Origin: Cylicocyclus nassatus
Taxonomy: Eukaryota; Nematoda; Chromadorea; Rhabditida; Strongylidae
Length of the DNA: 64,000 nt
NCBI GenBank assembly: GCA_958299035.1
Contig: CATQJL010000001.1
Span: forward strand, 83,763,071 to 83,827,070
Direction of reading: 5' to 3'
Shown: piece by piece, positions 11,960-23,724 of the stretch
How the letters are laid out: each line of letters begins with the position of its first letter
Numbering within the stretch: position 1 is the first letter of the stretch
The notes under the pieces: generated by a model
The model's database searches: none
What the model was told of the DNA's origin: nothing
The model's input: the letters and a program-made list of their open reading frames with translations, nothing else
Made by a program: the position numbers and the translations under genes

Positions 11960-13040
11960 CAGATCTTTTTTTGTGAAGAACGCTCCATAAACCGCCTATA
12001 GAGCGATATACATGGGAACTTTCCTACAGAAAAAAGAGACTGCCCTACGAGCCGCCTACAGACCGATATTTATGACAATTTATAAGAAGGGAAAAGTGTG
12101 ATTTGCTTACCAGCCAATATTCGAAAAAACAACTCTATAAGTCTCCTACCCAGCATTTTAAGAAGGAAAACTCCCCTGGAGCCGTCTACAGAATGTAATT
12201 TTGGCTATACCCTTCGAGACTTACAAACAATATTTTGGGACAAAACTGCCATAAAAGGTCTCCCTCTAAACCAATATTTCAACAATCAGAATTACGTCTA
12301 TAACGGATGACTGGTTTAGACGTTAATTCAAGAAAAAACTACCCTTTGGGACCCTGCAGAACTATAATCAATTATCAAGAAAATTTACCTTATAGGCCGC
12401 TTACAGACCATTATATTGGGAAAATGCTGTCCTGTGGGCTGCCTACAAATTAACAAACTTTCAAAAATATATATTTCAGAGAACTGCCCTGTGAGCTTCT
12501 ATTATACTAAAAAAAATGCCCTATGGGCCGATTACGGACCGCCCTTCGAGATTTCGAGAAAAGAGTGCTTGTGCACTGCACACAGACCGATCTTTTAAAA
12601 AAGCACTGCCCTACAAACTCTCAAACCCGCAAAAATGTTCTAAGAACCAGTTAGAAACCAACTTTTCAAGGAAAAACTGCCCTACCCATAAACCAATATT
12701 TTGAAACAAAAGGCCGATGTTTAAGAAAAAGTTATTGCCTTATAAGAAACTGATGTTTTCAAAAAGCCCTTTCAAACCCATATTCAAGAAAGAATCGTCC
12801 TACGGGCCGCCCACAAACCGCGACCGTTAATTACAATTTGAATGCCCTATGGACCTCTCGCAGACCGGTGTCTTCAGAAATGACTGCTATGAGGGGCACT
12901 GAGCTAAGAATCCCTACAAACGTGCTTTACGAGCCGCTTGCGGGGATATCTGCTCTATGGAACGCCAACGCACCGTTTTTGAGAAAAAAATGTAGAGACC
13001 TACCAGCTCCTTAAAGACCTATAGTAACAAACCAGTATTT
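11960..13040. repeat. Degenerate tandem array, about 60-70 bp units
   Basis: A unit of the form AAAACTGCCCTAYGRGCCGC, then CTACAGACCRATATTT, recurs about 15 times with heavy divergence (for example near 12030, 12340, 12390, 12480, 12520, 12605, 12680, 12800 and 12900). An outlier lies near 11325. The matching intron of P6 is only about 127 nt, so the array is specific to this copy. Confidence 0.7.
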
Positions 13041-13556
13041 CGAGAAACAACGAAAGAACTGTCCTCATTATCTTTTATTGAACCAAAGATAGATACTCCA
13101 AGAGAACAATGAGAAGTGAGCAGATTCTTGCAGCATGTACATGAACGTGAGGCTATATGTCGACAGCTAGACAGGCATGGGGCTCCAGTACCAAAAACTC
13201 AAAGCAAGGTTCGAATTCAGTCATACGCGCAGGGTTCAATCTTGCCAAAGAGGGGAGGGGTACTGTTAGCAACCTTACGAGAGTGTCGGCACCTCCCCAT
13301 ACTATAGCATCTTTGCACTCAGTAGTCACACCCTTTTCGAAAACATTCCACGAGGAGGCACTGTGCTCACCCCTACGAAAACACGCTAGCCTTGTTGGTA
13401 AATCTGTTCCCTCCGCACCCTCCGCAATCACTCGCCTCAGTCCGTAACTTGTCAACATGTAAGTGCAAAACCTTGCCATTCTTTATTATAAAATGATATA
13501 GGATTTCATGTCACCTAGAGCGACAACAACTCTTGTTAGCAAAAGAAAATTTTTTA
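13041..13556. other. Unrecognised stretch between the array and the T1 exon of P2
   Basis: Frames of about 97 and 108 codons overlap here on opposite strands (13157-13447 and 13153-13479) and at most one can be real. Neither shows a domain I recognise, and no counterpart exists in the P6 intron. The base composition is less AT-rich than the surroundings, which suggests an inserted fragment. Confidence 0.35.
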
Positions 13557-14501
13557 AACAGAAATTGTTGAGCTTCCAACGTGTGGAGAACATATAAGAA
13601 TCAATGTCGACGGACATGTCTTTGAGACATCCTTCTCAACCCTTACCAACGTGGACGGCAGTATGAGTTTAGTTCCGCTCATCCGTAAATGTTCTCTAGG
13701 TGTTAATTTTGACAGCTGCTCGCTGCCATGGCTAAGCGTAGACGAGAGGATGAGCTATTCATTGATAGGGCCCCTTGTGCTTGCGTACGACGGTTTCAGT
13801 TCTAAGAAGCTACCCGGCCTCGCAGAAATATGCTTGCCATCGGAATTTCACGTTGGGGATATCGTACAGTGGAAGCAAAATGCTATCGAGATTTACTGGG
13901 AATTTTTTGTGAGGTTAGAAAATGCTTTTTGAAAATGCAATCATAACATCCCCTATCAGTTGGTACGGTCACAACTCTCTAGTTCAGACGCATGTCATTC
14001 GTATAACTTAATCGTGCGTTTGCACACATAATCAAATACATTGCGCTGAAAAGTAAGAGACGGAAGCGCTCATTCCGAAGAAATGCTAGCCGTGACCAAC
14101 AAGTAGTGGATCACGCGCAAACATCGTGTTTTCTGCAACTTCACACAGTGGTGATTTGACTCTATACATCAGTTTAGTGAAAGGTTTTTTAGGTATCAGT
14201 ACCATGAGAGAGAATGGGCCAGATGCATGGCATGCGGCGATAATGTGTTTGGCTACGTCGGACCAACCACTACCGAAAATAAAGAGTTCGCTGATGAATC
14301 TCGCATCAAATATGACGACTGGATCCCACTCCAGCACCATATGTCCTTCATGAAAGGGAACGTAACGGAGGTAATCGAGCTTTATCTCATCTCCGTTCAT
14401 TTTTTTTATGGAAACTATTGCAGGTGAGCAACTCCTGTTGTGGGGTCAAATATGCCTGGGAAACACATCTCTCGAAATCTGCACTGAAGATGGCACACTA
14501 A

Positions 14502-15530
14502 TTCTTAAGAATTTCTTCATTTATACTTGGCTAGCTAATTCACATTAATTGCATTGTTGACAGTCTGCCACAGCTGCTTACTTATTACTCCTACCAATGT
14601 GCTATAGATGTTTTTGCTACTCTTATTTCTGTTCGTTCTTACTGGATAAACTGTACACTTACCGCGATTGATACCCATGAGGCTTTCGCAATCAGAGTGA
14701 TTTGGTAAATGGATTGCAAGCAGAGAAACACAATGCTGAAGCGTGAGGATGGGCTTACAACTCATTAATCATACATAGCATGGCTCATTTTTTGATTTTC
14801 TTGCTTGAGTGCATCTTCGTAAATTGCACACATTCGAACTTACAAAATCTTAGATGCGCTCTCAGCAGCGAAAGGTGGTTTTGTAAGTCTTCTGTACTCA
14901 TGCTTTGGTGAACCTGTTTATGCGCCTTTATTCGTTGATTAAATAGAGGGTATTTTTCTGTTGGGACTGAGCACTGCTATTTCTATTATTGATTCGAATT
15001 CGACAAACAGTCTTCATAAATCAGTGGTGTTTGGAACACTGAACACTATGAATTTGATTGAGCACTTATCCACAAAGTCACATATGTTTGGGAGTTGAAC
15101 CCATGGACGGAGTTAACTATAAAAGTGTTTCTCAACCAGATCCCGGAAGCTTAGATTTCACATCTATCATGCTATAGAAAATGATGCTTACTCGGATGAA
15201 GATGTCTTCAAGCGGGGTCATAACAGTTCTACAGGTGCAAAACTTCAGAAATTGCGCAAACTTTGTGTACGGAAGCTATTTGAAGTGCCGATTAAGCACA
15301 TTTGCTTTCAGAACAGCTAAATGGATTGAGTGTTTGCCCCCTGCACTTCTACTTCAGAAAAATTCTGCCACTTTCAAAAAAGCCTTGTCCAAGATCGATG
15401 TACTTGAGTTACTTCAGCTACGAGACGTCAAATGATAATATCTACATCCACCCGACTACGTTTTACTTCCTTTCCTTCCGATTGCTTCAATGTTATTTTT
15501 AGCTCTGTTTTTCCTTTTTGGTTGTCTTTT
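14502..15530. other. 3' flank of P2, no gene seen
   Basis: Aligns to 62109-63010 downstream of P6, with many indels. No conserved reading frame crosses both copies. Confidence 0.5.
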
Positions 15531-16146
15531 AAATTCTAGCACCTTGCCTTCTCTGCCTTTACTTTCTGCTCAGGTTGTACTAGACCTGTTGAGTCTGCGT
15601 GATCACCTTGTTTTGTTGAGACCCGACTACCATATGTGTTTCTTGCGGGTGGACTAGTAAGCTCTAGGCGGCATACATGAGTTAGCGTAGGCACTCTTTA
15701 GTTATCCTCCTAAGGCTGCTCTCCCTCCCCTGCCCACCGGGGTGGTGGTGGCCGGATGGTGGGGATGATGTGGAGGTTTGGTGAGCGGGTATACTGGTGG
15801 CCCCCTACCAGTGTACCCGTCTGGGTATGTCGGCGGGGGCTGCCGGCGTATCCGTTTGCCGAGCTTCTGCTCCCATGTCCTGTTGGCTGGCGAGGGTAAG
15901 TGGATATACGAATTCTTTAGTCTGGAATTTACACTACTCGGTAGTATGTCCTTTCAGCTTATTTCTGGTCCCACCCATATGTTGTTGCTTGATGTGCTGA
16001 TCAAAAGATATCCGGTGGTTTTTTGTTTTGTTTTGTGTTTACTACTTCATTTTCATTGCGGCTCTCCTTAGTATCCTCATGTTAGCTGTTTTGTTCGATT
16101 GATAGCACGCCGAAGTGCGTATGAATAAATAAATAAATAAATAAAT
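15531..16146 (+). mobile_element. Probable 3' end of a non-LTR retrotransposon or SINE
   Basis: The segment ends in a tandem (AATA)n tail at 16123-16146 and is absent from copy B, where flanking sequences of 15430 and 16150 lie adjacent (about 63040-63065). It is C/T- and G-rich, unlike its surroundings, and contains the inverted pair CTGGTGGCCCC/ccctaCCAG near 15795. No RT is visible, so this is a 5'-truncated copy or a SINE. Confidence 0.5.
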
Positions 16147-16544
16147 TTGGTACGCCTTGTCACGGTAACGCTTTCTTCAATGGGTTACTGCAAGATCCCA
16201 GCAATACAATATAAAACCACAAAATCTCACTGAAGCTCATTTGACAGAATGACTATATTAAGTACATATCTGTCTTGATATAGACACGACCCGGACCTAA
16301 CTCTTTGTCCCATTTTGTTTACATTTGGTTATGTTACTCATTTCTGGCACAAAGAGCCTGCCACATGGCTGACTCTTTGTGCTCATCGGCCAGCCTCCTT
16401 TGACCGATGTCCCCTCACTCTTCATATTTCGTGTGCCGGAGATACCGGCTTATTTTGTTGCTGAATAAATCCATCTAACTCCCTCTAGTGTTGACAGGGG
16501 CACGAAAAGGGCAAAAGAATCCCACTGAACCATCACAATTTTGG
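16147..16544. other. Intergenic, end of duplication block
   Basis: The similarity to copy B fades by about 16250. No gene is seen before the tRNA-like sequence. Confidence 0.5.
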
Positions 16545-16614
16545 TGCATCGGCCGGGAACGAACCCGGGCCGCCCGCGTGGCAGGCAAGCATTCTAACAC
16601 TGAACGACCGATGC
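16545..16614 (-). tRNA. tRNA-Gly(GCC) pseudogene
   Basis: The reverse strand reads as a glycine tRNA: acceptor GCATCGG pairing with CCGATGC, anticodon loop CTGCCAC with anticodon GCC, and T stem CCGGG/CCCGG. At 70 nt it is one short. The T loop has 6 nt (TTCGTT) instead of 7, which breaks the B box, and the conserved GG of the D loop reads GT. It is probably a decayed gene or a tRNA-derived SINE head. Confidence 0.75.
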
Positions 16615-16750
16615 TGGCGTGGTGTTTCTGTGCACCAGCGTGTCGTAAATTGCCCAGAATTCTGGAAAATCTTCGGTCATGTGCGTAAATTCCAAATGCT
16701 CGCAGACAACTGTCAATACGACAATCAAAGAGCTTGGCAAAGCATACCAG
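16615..16750 (+). pseudogene. Left part of a decayed coding sequence, cut by the LTR element
   Basis: This reads open and continues across the LTR insertion at 23834 (TSD TACCAG), with a frameshift soon after. It is unrecognised; see 23834-24830 for the rest. Confidence 0.35.
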
Positions 16751-17070
16751 TGGCGGTAGGACGGTCTAGACCGCAGGTTCCACTGACTTAGCAGAACAAC
16801 TGTTAAAATATAAATGGTTTATCACAAAATATGACAAACCACAAAAGCAGCTGATATGTAAATACAGAGAACAAGAGCAGCTGATGAGATAGACGAGCTA
16901 ATACAGAACAGTGAATAGAGGAACTGTTGAGGAGCTATTGAGAAACTATTGAGGAACGAACTAGACATCTCAGAACCGACACACGAGATATGGTGCTTCG
17001 TACATCCCATGGGTTGGGTTCAAGACCAATAGTGTGACAAAAAACCTAGGCCGGGCGCCTGGAGACTACA
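16751..17070 (-). repeat. 3' LTR
   Basis: 320 bp, starting TGGCGGTAGGACGG and ending GGAGACTACA on the + strand. It matches the right LTR except for scattered changes. Confidence 0.9.
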
Positions 17071-17275
17071 CGTCCCCCCTTATCGTAAGTGGCGTCCCGA
17101 CACTTAACAACACCTAACCTAGCCCCCCAGAATTGGAAAAAAAACTCAACATTAATACATTGTAACAACACAACAATATAAAGCAAACACAGTACTACCG
17201 TATACTAACAAAAATGACAACACGGTTACAATCTTGATTTCTTCCTCCTTGTTCTTCCTTGTGGTCGTTGTCCAA

Positions 17276-17358
17276 ACAGTCCTTGTCCAAGCGATCCTTG
17301 TGCATGCGATCCTTGTCCATGCGATCCTTGTCCATGCGATCCATGTCCAAGCGATCTT
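17276..17358 (-). repeat. 15-bp minisatellite in the retroelement coding region
   Basis: Five or six units of CCTTGTCCATGCGAT type. In the likely minus-strand frame they encode a DRMDK-type charged repeat near the C-terminus of the protease-bearing protein. Confidence 0.8.
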
Positions 17359-17467
17359 CTTCCAAATTTCTGACACCGCAACAAGTGTTCACTCCTTTCT
17401 GTTTGATTTTGTTGTGTCTTTCCACTTGTGCGACTAGTTCGGCAGGGATGTGCTCTGACATAGTCGA

Positions 17468-18240
17468 TCATTTCAAGAAAATCCCAAAATGCGCGAGGGT
17501 ATCCGGTACATCTGCACACTTTCCCATACACGCATTGACACTCTTGAGTTTCTCAACATTCTTGTTTGCAGATGCGTTGGAACCAGCTTCATCTTGCTGT
17601 TCCACGCTTATCCTTTTGACATCGACTGATCTATTTTTCGGCCGTTTCTTTTTCAGCATGTGCATCTTCATAGCTTTTGTCCATTGCTTCATATCGGTCA
17701 ATGGTTCGTCCAAGATTCCGCTTTGATTCTTGGAATCTTGCTTCATCTTTCTGCGCTTTGTGTGCCTTGTTTCTTCTTTTATTTGTAGGCCTTTTAAAAG
17801 TCTCCTTCCTACTTTTGCCTTCGTCTTGTTTCCTCCGAGTAGTCTATCACTCCGATCTTTCACTACATTCGAGGGATCCCTGACTGAATACCTGAGCAAG
17901 TCTCTATTGGTATCACTTCGAATCACTTTGACACCAAAATTGCATAGAACATTTGTCCCCAAGATCAGCTCATTTTCTAACGATCTGGCGACATATACCG
18001 GAATCTTCTTGTTGCCAAACAATTCCACAGGCATCTTGATTGCGTCCAAGACCTCTATTAAATTGCCAGAAGCGTCGCGTATCGTAGCATCAGATACAGC
18101 TCCTGAGATTCTCTCCACATAAGTATCTGGATCGACTCCAGCTTCTTTGGCCCTCGTGAACAGCTTTAACGATGCTATGGACACCTAGGATCCAGTGCCT
18201 ATAAGTGCGTTTACTTCCATACATTATTTTGCCGGCACAA
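17468..18240 (-). pseudogene. Retroelement aspartic-protease region, inactive
   Basis: An open frame runs 18184-17468. Just upstream in the same frame is NALIGTGS, aligned with the DTG active-site motif of retropepsins. The catalytic Asp is Gly and the next codon is TAG. The ILGTNVL segment at the expected spacing (about 18000-17930) supports the protease fold. A charged C-terminal tail follows. It cannot be catalytic as written. Confidence 0.65.
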
Positions 18241-18382
18241 CTACCTTCTTATCGACAAATTCTTCAGCACTCTTCCTGTTACCTGTGGTAGCGCACAACC
18301 ACCTATCAAGAGCAGTGAAGAACGAAGATGCCTTGTATCGTTCAGTTCTTTCTGTGTTGCCCTTTGTGGCGTTCTGCAGCGT

Positions 18383-18424
18383 GCACTGTCTTGCTTTATG
18401 CCCTGATTTGCCACATTTGAAGCA
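18383..18424 (-). pseudogene. CCHC zinc knuckle of gag
   Basis: The minus strand reads CFKCGKSGHKARQC, a classical Cx2Cx4Hx4C nucleocapsid knuckle. It lies between the capsid-like frame and the protease region, the expected gag order. The flanking frame continues to a stop before the protease motif. Confidence 0.85.
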
Positions 18425-18425
18425 A

Positions 18426-19121
18426 CTACTTCTCCTTGCTTTTTACGGTCAATCTTTCTCTACTTTCACAATGATCAACGGCCGACTCCGAATCAGACCA
18501 TTGTCTCGGTAAAGCTTGATTACCATAAAGCTTTTTGCTATACATATCGCTGCCCTGCTTGATTTCCTTTCTATGCAGGTTTCTCTCCAGCCTCAGCGCT
18601 GCTTCTTTTACTTTGTCATAAACGACATCTCGCGGGCTAGTCTCAATCGCTTCAGCCAAGATATAGCTTCCTTCCCAATTAGCTAACTGGGAATACAGAA
18701 GTTCCGCTTTCTGGAGTGCCATCCCTTCCCCTTTTTCTTCATTAGGGTAGGCTTGACTGCACGTCCTCCCCAGTACATAGCAGAAATCACTTACTGTCTG
18801 ATTTCTTTTCATTCTCAGATTCCTCAGTGTAGCCAAGGCTTTTACAAGAGAAGTGTTGCCTCCTTCAGCTAACCTTTCGCTGATCGCCTGGACTACGCCG
18901 TCGAAGGAACCTTCTTTTACACTTTGCGGTAGTGTCTCAAATAGATTCAGGACTTCCCTTTTCAGAAAACTTTTGAAAAGTTGTACTAGTATTTCATCAT
19001 CCCAATGCTTTCTTGGGTACTTCAACAGGAATGATTCCAAAAAGTTGCTGAAACTCTCATTTGCTTTACTATGAAAAGGTTTTACGTCTGGTACTGTAGA
19101 CGCCAACATGAATTCTCTCAT
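18426..19121 (-). pseudogene. Gag capsid-like domain
   Basis: A 231-codon frame with the pattern of Ty3/gypsy gag: FSNFLESFLLKYP, then W-D, a LFKSFL segment, LFETLP, and a later VSDFCYVLGR-SQAYP helix. It overlaps the start of the upstream frame by a few bases, suggesting one original ORF split by a frameshift. It would form the capsid lattice of the element's particles. Confidence 0.7.
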
Positions 19122-20044
19122 GGTAAACTCGGAATTGGAATTTCGTGAGCATCTTGCAATCGGACATTATGCACATCCGTGTCCAACTGTTGTCGATTGC
19201 TTCTGCCCAACTCTAACCTGTGCCTATGCGAGGAGGTCTTCAGTGCACTATCTTGCGCATTCTGCACTGTCGGCACTTGGCGATCCAATAAAAGTATGTT
19301 ACCTTCCTTATTTAGGTTCGCAAATCTTTGATATTTGCGTCGAACTATGTGATCAGAGTTGCCATCTGAAGTGTTTGTTTCCCGATCTGCATCATTTTCA
19401 GATGGGTTCGTGCTGGCTCCATGACAGCCGCAATCTCTGCTCAAGTTTCTGAGCTTTAACCTGAGGCACTGAGCCTCACCTGACACTTCCTTGGCCTTTT
19501 CCTCCAAGTCTTTCTCACTGCCGTCTAGCGTTGCACACAGGGTTGCAATTAATATACAGTGAGTGAAGTATTCATTAAAGCAAAGTTTCAGGTTTTCTGG
19601 TGACATCAACCCAGCCTTTGCAAGGAACTCCAATATCTCAGAGTTACTCTGCGTTCCTCCTAGGTCACCTCTTGTGCGTACAGAACTTTCGAGGATTACT
19701 CTTAATTTCTGTTCTGCAATTTCGATTTGCTCTCCTAGCTTTGTCAAGAACGCTTTTCTGCGTTTGTCACCTGTGCGAAAAAATGTGCTCAGTTCTTTTT
19801 CGCACTCTATGTTTACGAGGTTCAAGCTATCATAAACTTCTTTGTACATCTGTGCCATTGACGGGATTCGCTCTTCTTCCCGTTCACTTAACACCTCGTT
19901 ATCTGTACTTGGCTGGGCCCTATGTTCCTCTTCTTCCTTCATCATGCCACTTAAATCTTTATACAACAAATTCTGTTTGAGTGTAGGACTCGGTCGAACG
20001 CTACAAGCGAGCGACCTGCAATTCGAGTACATACAGCAATGCAC
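19118..20044 (-). pseudogene. Gag N-terminal region, coiled-coil rich
   Basis: A 308-codon frame just inside the 5' LTR leader, rich in Glu, Lys and Leu, with long helical stretches (for example LGEQIEIAEQKLRVILES). No enzymatic motif is seen. Position and composition fit the matrix or N-terminal part of gag. The leader 20045-20421 contains imperfect direct repeats around GGTCGTTGACGCCCC. Confidence 0.6.
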
Positions 20045-20421
20045 CGAGTAGCTCTACCAAACTTCCGTGAAGTATGGTTCTGCGATGCTACGCACTCGCA
20101 GCAGTTCTTGCAATTCGTATAAGCGGCCTCAAGCGCGCTCTATACCTCAACGCTAATCGACCAATAGATCGATAGCTTACGCGGGGATACGTCCGCCGCC
20201 TCAGAAATCAATATGGGGACCACTGGTGCCCCAATCTATCGGTCTAAGACGCGATAGGCTTATGCGGGATACAATCGCCGCTTCAAATCGATTTGGAGGT
20301 CGTTGACGCCCCAAACTTAATCGACTTTAGAGATCGTTGACGCTCCAAAATTCAGCTTCTTCTGGAAGGTCTTCGACGCTTCCACAGTTGTCGGTGCTAA
20401 GCTAGCGGTTCGGCCCCCAAG

Positions 20422-20633
20422 TGACGGTAGGACGGTCTAGACCGCAGGTTCCATGACTTAGCAGAACAACTGGTAAAATATAAATGGTTTATCACAAAAT
20501 ATGACAAACCACAAAAGAAGCTGATATGTAAATACAGAGAACAAGAGTAGCTGATGAGATACAGACGAGCTAATATAGAACAGTGAATAGAGGAACTGTT
20601 GAGGAGCTATTGAGGAACTATTGAGGAACGAAC
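20422..20633 (-). repeat. 5' LTR, first segment
   Basis: Matches 16751-16962. It ends in the target duplication ATTGAGGAACGAAC of the inserted RTE element; the LTR resumes at 23711-23833. Confidence 0.9.
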
Positions 20634-20874
20634 GCCATATCCCCCGCCGTCTGGCTTCTTCTGGTCGCTAGGCGGTCCCTCCCCGCTCCAAGCCCGGGGT
20701 CAGCGATCGCCCCGTGGAAATCAAGAGTAGGCCTAGTAAGCCACCTCTTGTAGGGGAAAATTCATATTACTCCTTCCAGTTAGAAGATTAGAAAGAAATT
20801 CTGCACATCGTATCCCGCCTACGGCGCCGGGTGGTAGCAAGAACGATGTCAGGGTACTCAGGGCGCCTTTCGGA

Positions 20875-21662
20875 TTGGACAAAAACGACACGTCTGCCCG
20901 GACGACACGCCATGGAGACTGCCTCATGCTCTGCACCTACAACGCCAGGACAGTCTCCACAAACGCCGACCTCCACGCTCTTCTCGACGCTGCAGAGCAC
21001 ATCAACTACCACATCATCGCTCTGCAGGAAACGAAGTCCAGGAAGAAGGACGTGCGACAAATGAGTGATGGGACCCTCATCATTTGTGGTGAAAAGGTTC
21101 CATCACGAAACGTGGGAGGCGTCGGCTTTGTCGTCCATCCATCTATCTCCATCTTGTCGATTCGCACGAGATCCTACCACCTCGACTAGGCATCCTACTA
21201 CGCCCTCCACGTCAGAAGACCATCAGCATCATCAACTGCTACTCGCCAACATCAGCAGCTGACGACTCAGAACTAGATGCTTTCTACGAAGACTTGGAGG
21301 AGGTCGTCCGCAACGAAAAGTCCTTCTACAAGTATGTTGTGGGCGACTTCAATGCGAAAATCGGGATGCCACTAGAAAAGGAATATAGGATCGGGAAGTT
21401 TCACGGCAACCGTCTCGCTGGGCTTCTCTCCGCCGCACGACTCTTCCATGGAAATTCCATCTTCATGAAGAAAGAACATCGCCGGTGGACTTGGGAATCG
21501 CCCAACGGAACGACTCACGTGGAGATCGACCACATTCTCACCAACCGAAGGTGGAGCTTACTCGATGTCTCTGTAGTTCCATCCTTCTGTAGTGGCTTCG
21601 ATCACCGCCTCCTTCGAGCGAAGATACCACTCAGCCGAAGGCTGGAAAAGAAAGTGTCATAG
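20875..21662 (+). pseudogene. RTE apurinic-like endonuclease domain
   Basis: The first part (20926-21189) carries CTYNARTV and the ALQETK motif (catalytic Glu), ending at a stop. The frame resumes to 21662 with [28 protein letters not shown] and a C-terminal DHRLLRAKI. Together these are the conserved motifs of the exonuclease-endonuclease-phosphatase fold that nicks the target. At least one nonsense or frameshift mutation separates the two parts. Confidence 0.85.
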
Positions 21663-23545
21663 TGCCGCGAGAAGGAAGGAAGTTGTTTATGACGGTAACA
21701 GGCTGGAAGAGCTCATATCAAGTTGTGACTGGCCCATCGAGGAGGACCCAACGTACGACTACGATTGGCTTCTGAAAGGATTGCGAGCCTGCGGAGAATG
21801 CGCCTCAGTGACTTCTGAGAAGAACGTGGACCGCATCTCGAAGACCACCAAGGAATTGCTCGGAAGAAGAACATCATTGAGGCAGGATCCGAATGCAACT
21901 CATCTCAAGCGACTGATAGCCAACGCCAGTTGCAGAACAGCTTTGCAAGAGGATCTCAGGAAGTACAGGCAAGCCAAGATACTGGAAGCAGCCGAAAGAA
22001 GACGAAGTCTCGAGAAGTGCCGAAGGGACCTCTGCGAATATCACGTACCGCTGGCTGCACTACTGAACGAAGACGGGACTCCGACTTCTTCCCGATACAA
22101 GATGGAATCTATCGCGAAGAACTTCTACACCAACCTCTTCCGCTCATCAACACCCGTGCAGATGCCCGTTGTTCCCACTGGAGAAGTACCACCACGAATT
22201 CTACCTGCTGAAGTGCGTATCGCGATACAGACCATGAAGACGTCCACGGGCTCCAGGACCAGATCATCTTTCCGTCGAACTTCTGCGAGCCGGAGGACAC
22301 CGTCTACACGAGGTTCTAGCGTCGCATTTGACATCTTACCTACAGAAGGAGAAGATTCCCGACCAGTGAAGAACGTCAAGGACCGTCCTTCTCTTCCAGA
22401 AGGGTGAACGGGAGGATCTTCGGAACTATCGTCCAATATGCTTGCTGAGTGTGCTGTACAAGCTTTTCACGAAGATTATCCTCGCTCGCATATCAAGGAC
22501 ACTGGATGAAGCCCAACCCCAAGAACAAGCTGGATTTCGCAAAGGATTCAGCTGCATGGACCACATCCAGACCGTTTCGAGGGTCATAGAAGTCTGCCGG
22601 GAGTACCGACTGCCTCTCGTCCTAACCTTTGTCGACTACGAGAAAGCCTTTGACAGCGTCGAAACCAACGCCATCCTGTCTGCGCTAGTCGATCAAGGAG
22701 TGGACCCAGCTTACGTGAGGACGTTAGCCGACTGCTACAAGGACTGTACAACGACGATGCAGCTATTCCATCGCCCCCGACAAGGGGACACAATCTCGCC
22801 GAAGCTGTTCACCGCGGCCTTGCAGTGGGTGATGAAGTCACTGGACTGGGACGAGAGAGGCATACGAGTTGATGGGAGATTCCTGTCCAACCTTCGTTTT
22901 GCGGACAACATCGTTCTCTTCTCGAGCAGTATCACCGAAGCAGAGACGATGCTGAAGGAACTAAACGAAGTAGGGAAGAAGATCGGACTGCGAATAAATC
23001 GGAAGAAGACTCAGTTCATGAAGAACACCCTTTGCGAAGATGCAGAAATGGAATTGGAAGGCACCCCGATTATGGAGACGTCTTCCTACGTGTGTCTCGG
23101 ACGTTCCATGAACATGGAGAACGACTTGAGGGAAGAACTTAACAGGAGAAGAAGAGCAGCCTGGGCCGCCTTCGGGCCTCTGAAGGAAGCCACCGACCAA
23201 CTGACGAACCCGGAGCTTCGTGCCCACCTGTTTGACTCAACCGTTCTCCCGGCGCTCTGTTACGCAGCTGAGACTTGGGCCGACACTGTAGCCACGTTGA
23301 AAGCTTCACGGACCACCCACAGAGCGCTCGAGCGCAGTCTTCTGAAGATGACCCGACGCAAGCAACATCTAGTCGGACTTCGCAGCACGGATATGAGAAG
23401 AATGTCCCTTCTTCGTGACCCAGCGGAATACGTCGCGAAAGCCAAACAAGAACATCTGAGTGGATTCCTCGCGAAGCCAAACGTCCTCGAGGAAGACCAC
23501 CGACGAGATGGGCAGACGTGTTGGTGGAACGGATGGACCAGCTGA
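21592..23545 (+). pseudogene. RTE reverse transcriptase domain
   Basis: Frame 21592-22407 covers the linker and early RT (a helix-rich connector). A frameshift near 22240 moves the reading to 22442-23545. RT landmarks are NYRPICLLSVLYKLFTKI, QAGFRKG, FVDYEKAFDSV (catalytic Asp) and RQGDTISPKLF. The catalytic box reads FADN (22898-22909) instead of FADD, losing one metal-binding Asp. Nearby are KTQFM and a YVCLG segment, then the C-terminal domain. Dead copy. Confidence 0.9.
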
Positions 23546-23724
23546 GAAATCAGCTGGATACGACTTTCGCCCCTGGAACTCGTGACGCAGCCACCGACGA
23601 CGGCCAAGAAGATCGTGGATGTCTGAAGCGAGGGACAGGGAAAACTGGCGACTTCTGTACTGGGGCCCGCACGTCACGTGAGGACGGGCCATCTAAGTAA
23701 CTAAGTAAGTATTGAGGAACGAAC

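Larger units (their letters stand above)
11192..14501 (+). pseudogene. BTB-family copy P2, broken
   Basis: Counterpart of the intact P6. The first exon ends CAATG|GTGAGT at 11194. The T1 exon (13557-13663) keeps IRIN-DGHVFETSFSTLTN. A third exon starts at 13716 (MAKRRREDELFIDR), a fifth near 13806-13917 (FHVGDIVQW), a sixth at 14193-14370 (178 nt, CMACGDNVFGYVGP and DDWIPLQHHMSFMKG) and the last at 14424-14501 (SCCGVKYAWETH, stop TAA). Defects: the first Gly of the NVGG signature is Asp; the T1-exon acceptor TAG has become TAA; its donor GT has become AT; the exon encoding LNYLRDGE is missing altogether; and the fifth exon has an extra base giving TTC TAA. The sixth and last exons are nonetheless clean, so decay is recent or the 3' half is still used. 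A long first intron holds a degenerate tandem array. Confidence 0.75.
1..16250 (+). repeat. Segmental duplication, copy A (partner 43212-63150)
   Basis: The first bases of the window reappear at 43212, and the two stretches can be followed side by side. 1-4599 pairs with 43212-51136, 8801-9430 with 54320-56050, and about 9400-16250 with about 59500-63150. Identity is very high over the first 4.5 kb and visibly lower from about 9 kb. Copy A carries 548-705 and 1258-1513, which copy B lacks, and the mariner/hAT composite 4600-8798. The block contains BTB-family copies P1, P9 and P2. The left edge may lie outside the window. Confidence 0.9.
20634..23710 (+). mobile_element. RTE-type LINE, nearly full length, in the LTR
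   Basis: Flanked by a 14-bp target duplication (20620-20633 and 23711-23724) and ending in a short-repeat tail of TAAGTAAC type, typical of RTE elements. The 3077-bp length, the single endonuclease-RT coding region and the order fit this clade. Several frameshifts and stops mean it is inactive, but it is younger than the LTR element it interrupts. Confidence 0.9.

Noticed and set aside
13153..13479. 108-codon minus-strand frame
   Set aside because: It overlaps plus-strand frames of similar length and has no motif and no splice context. I kept the region as unrecognised.
16545..16614. Functional tRNA-Gly gene
   Set aside because: The 6-nt T loop and altered D loop break the internal promoter, so I call it a pseudogene.
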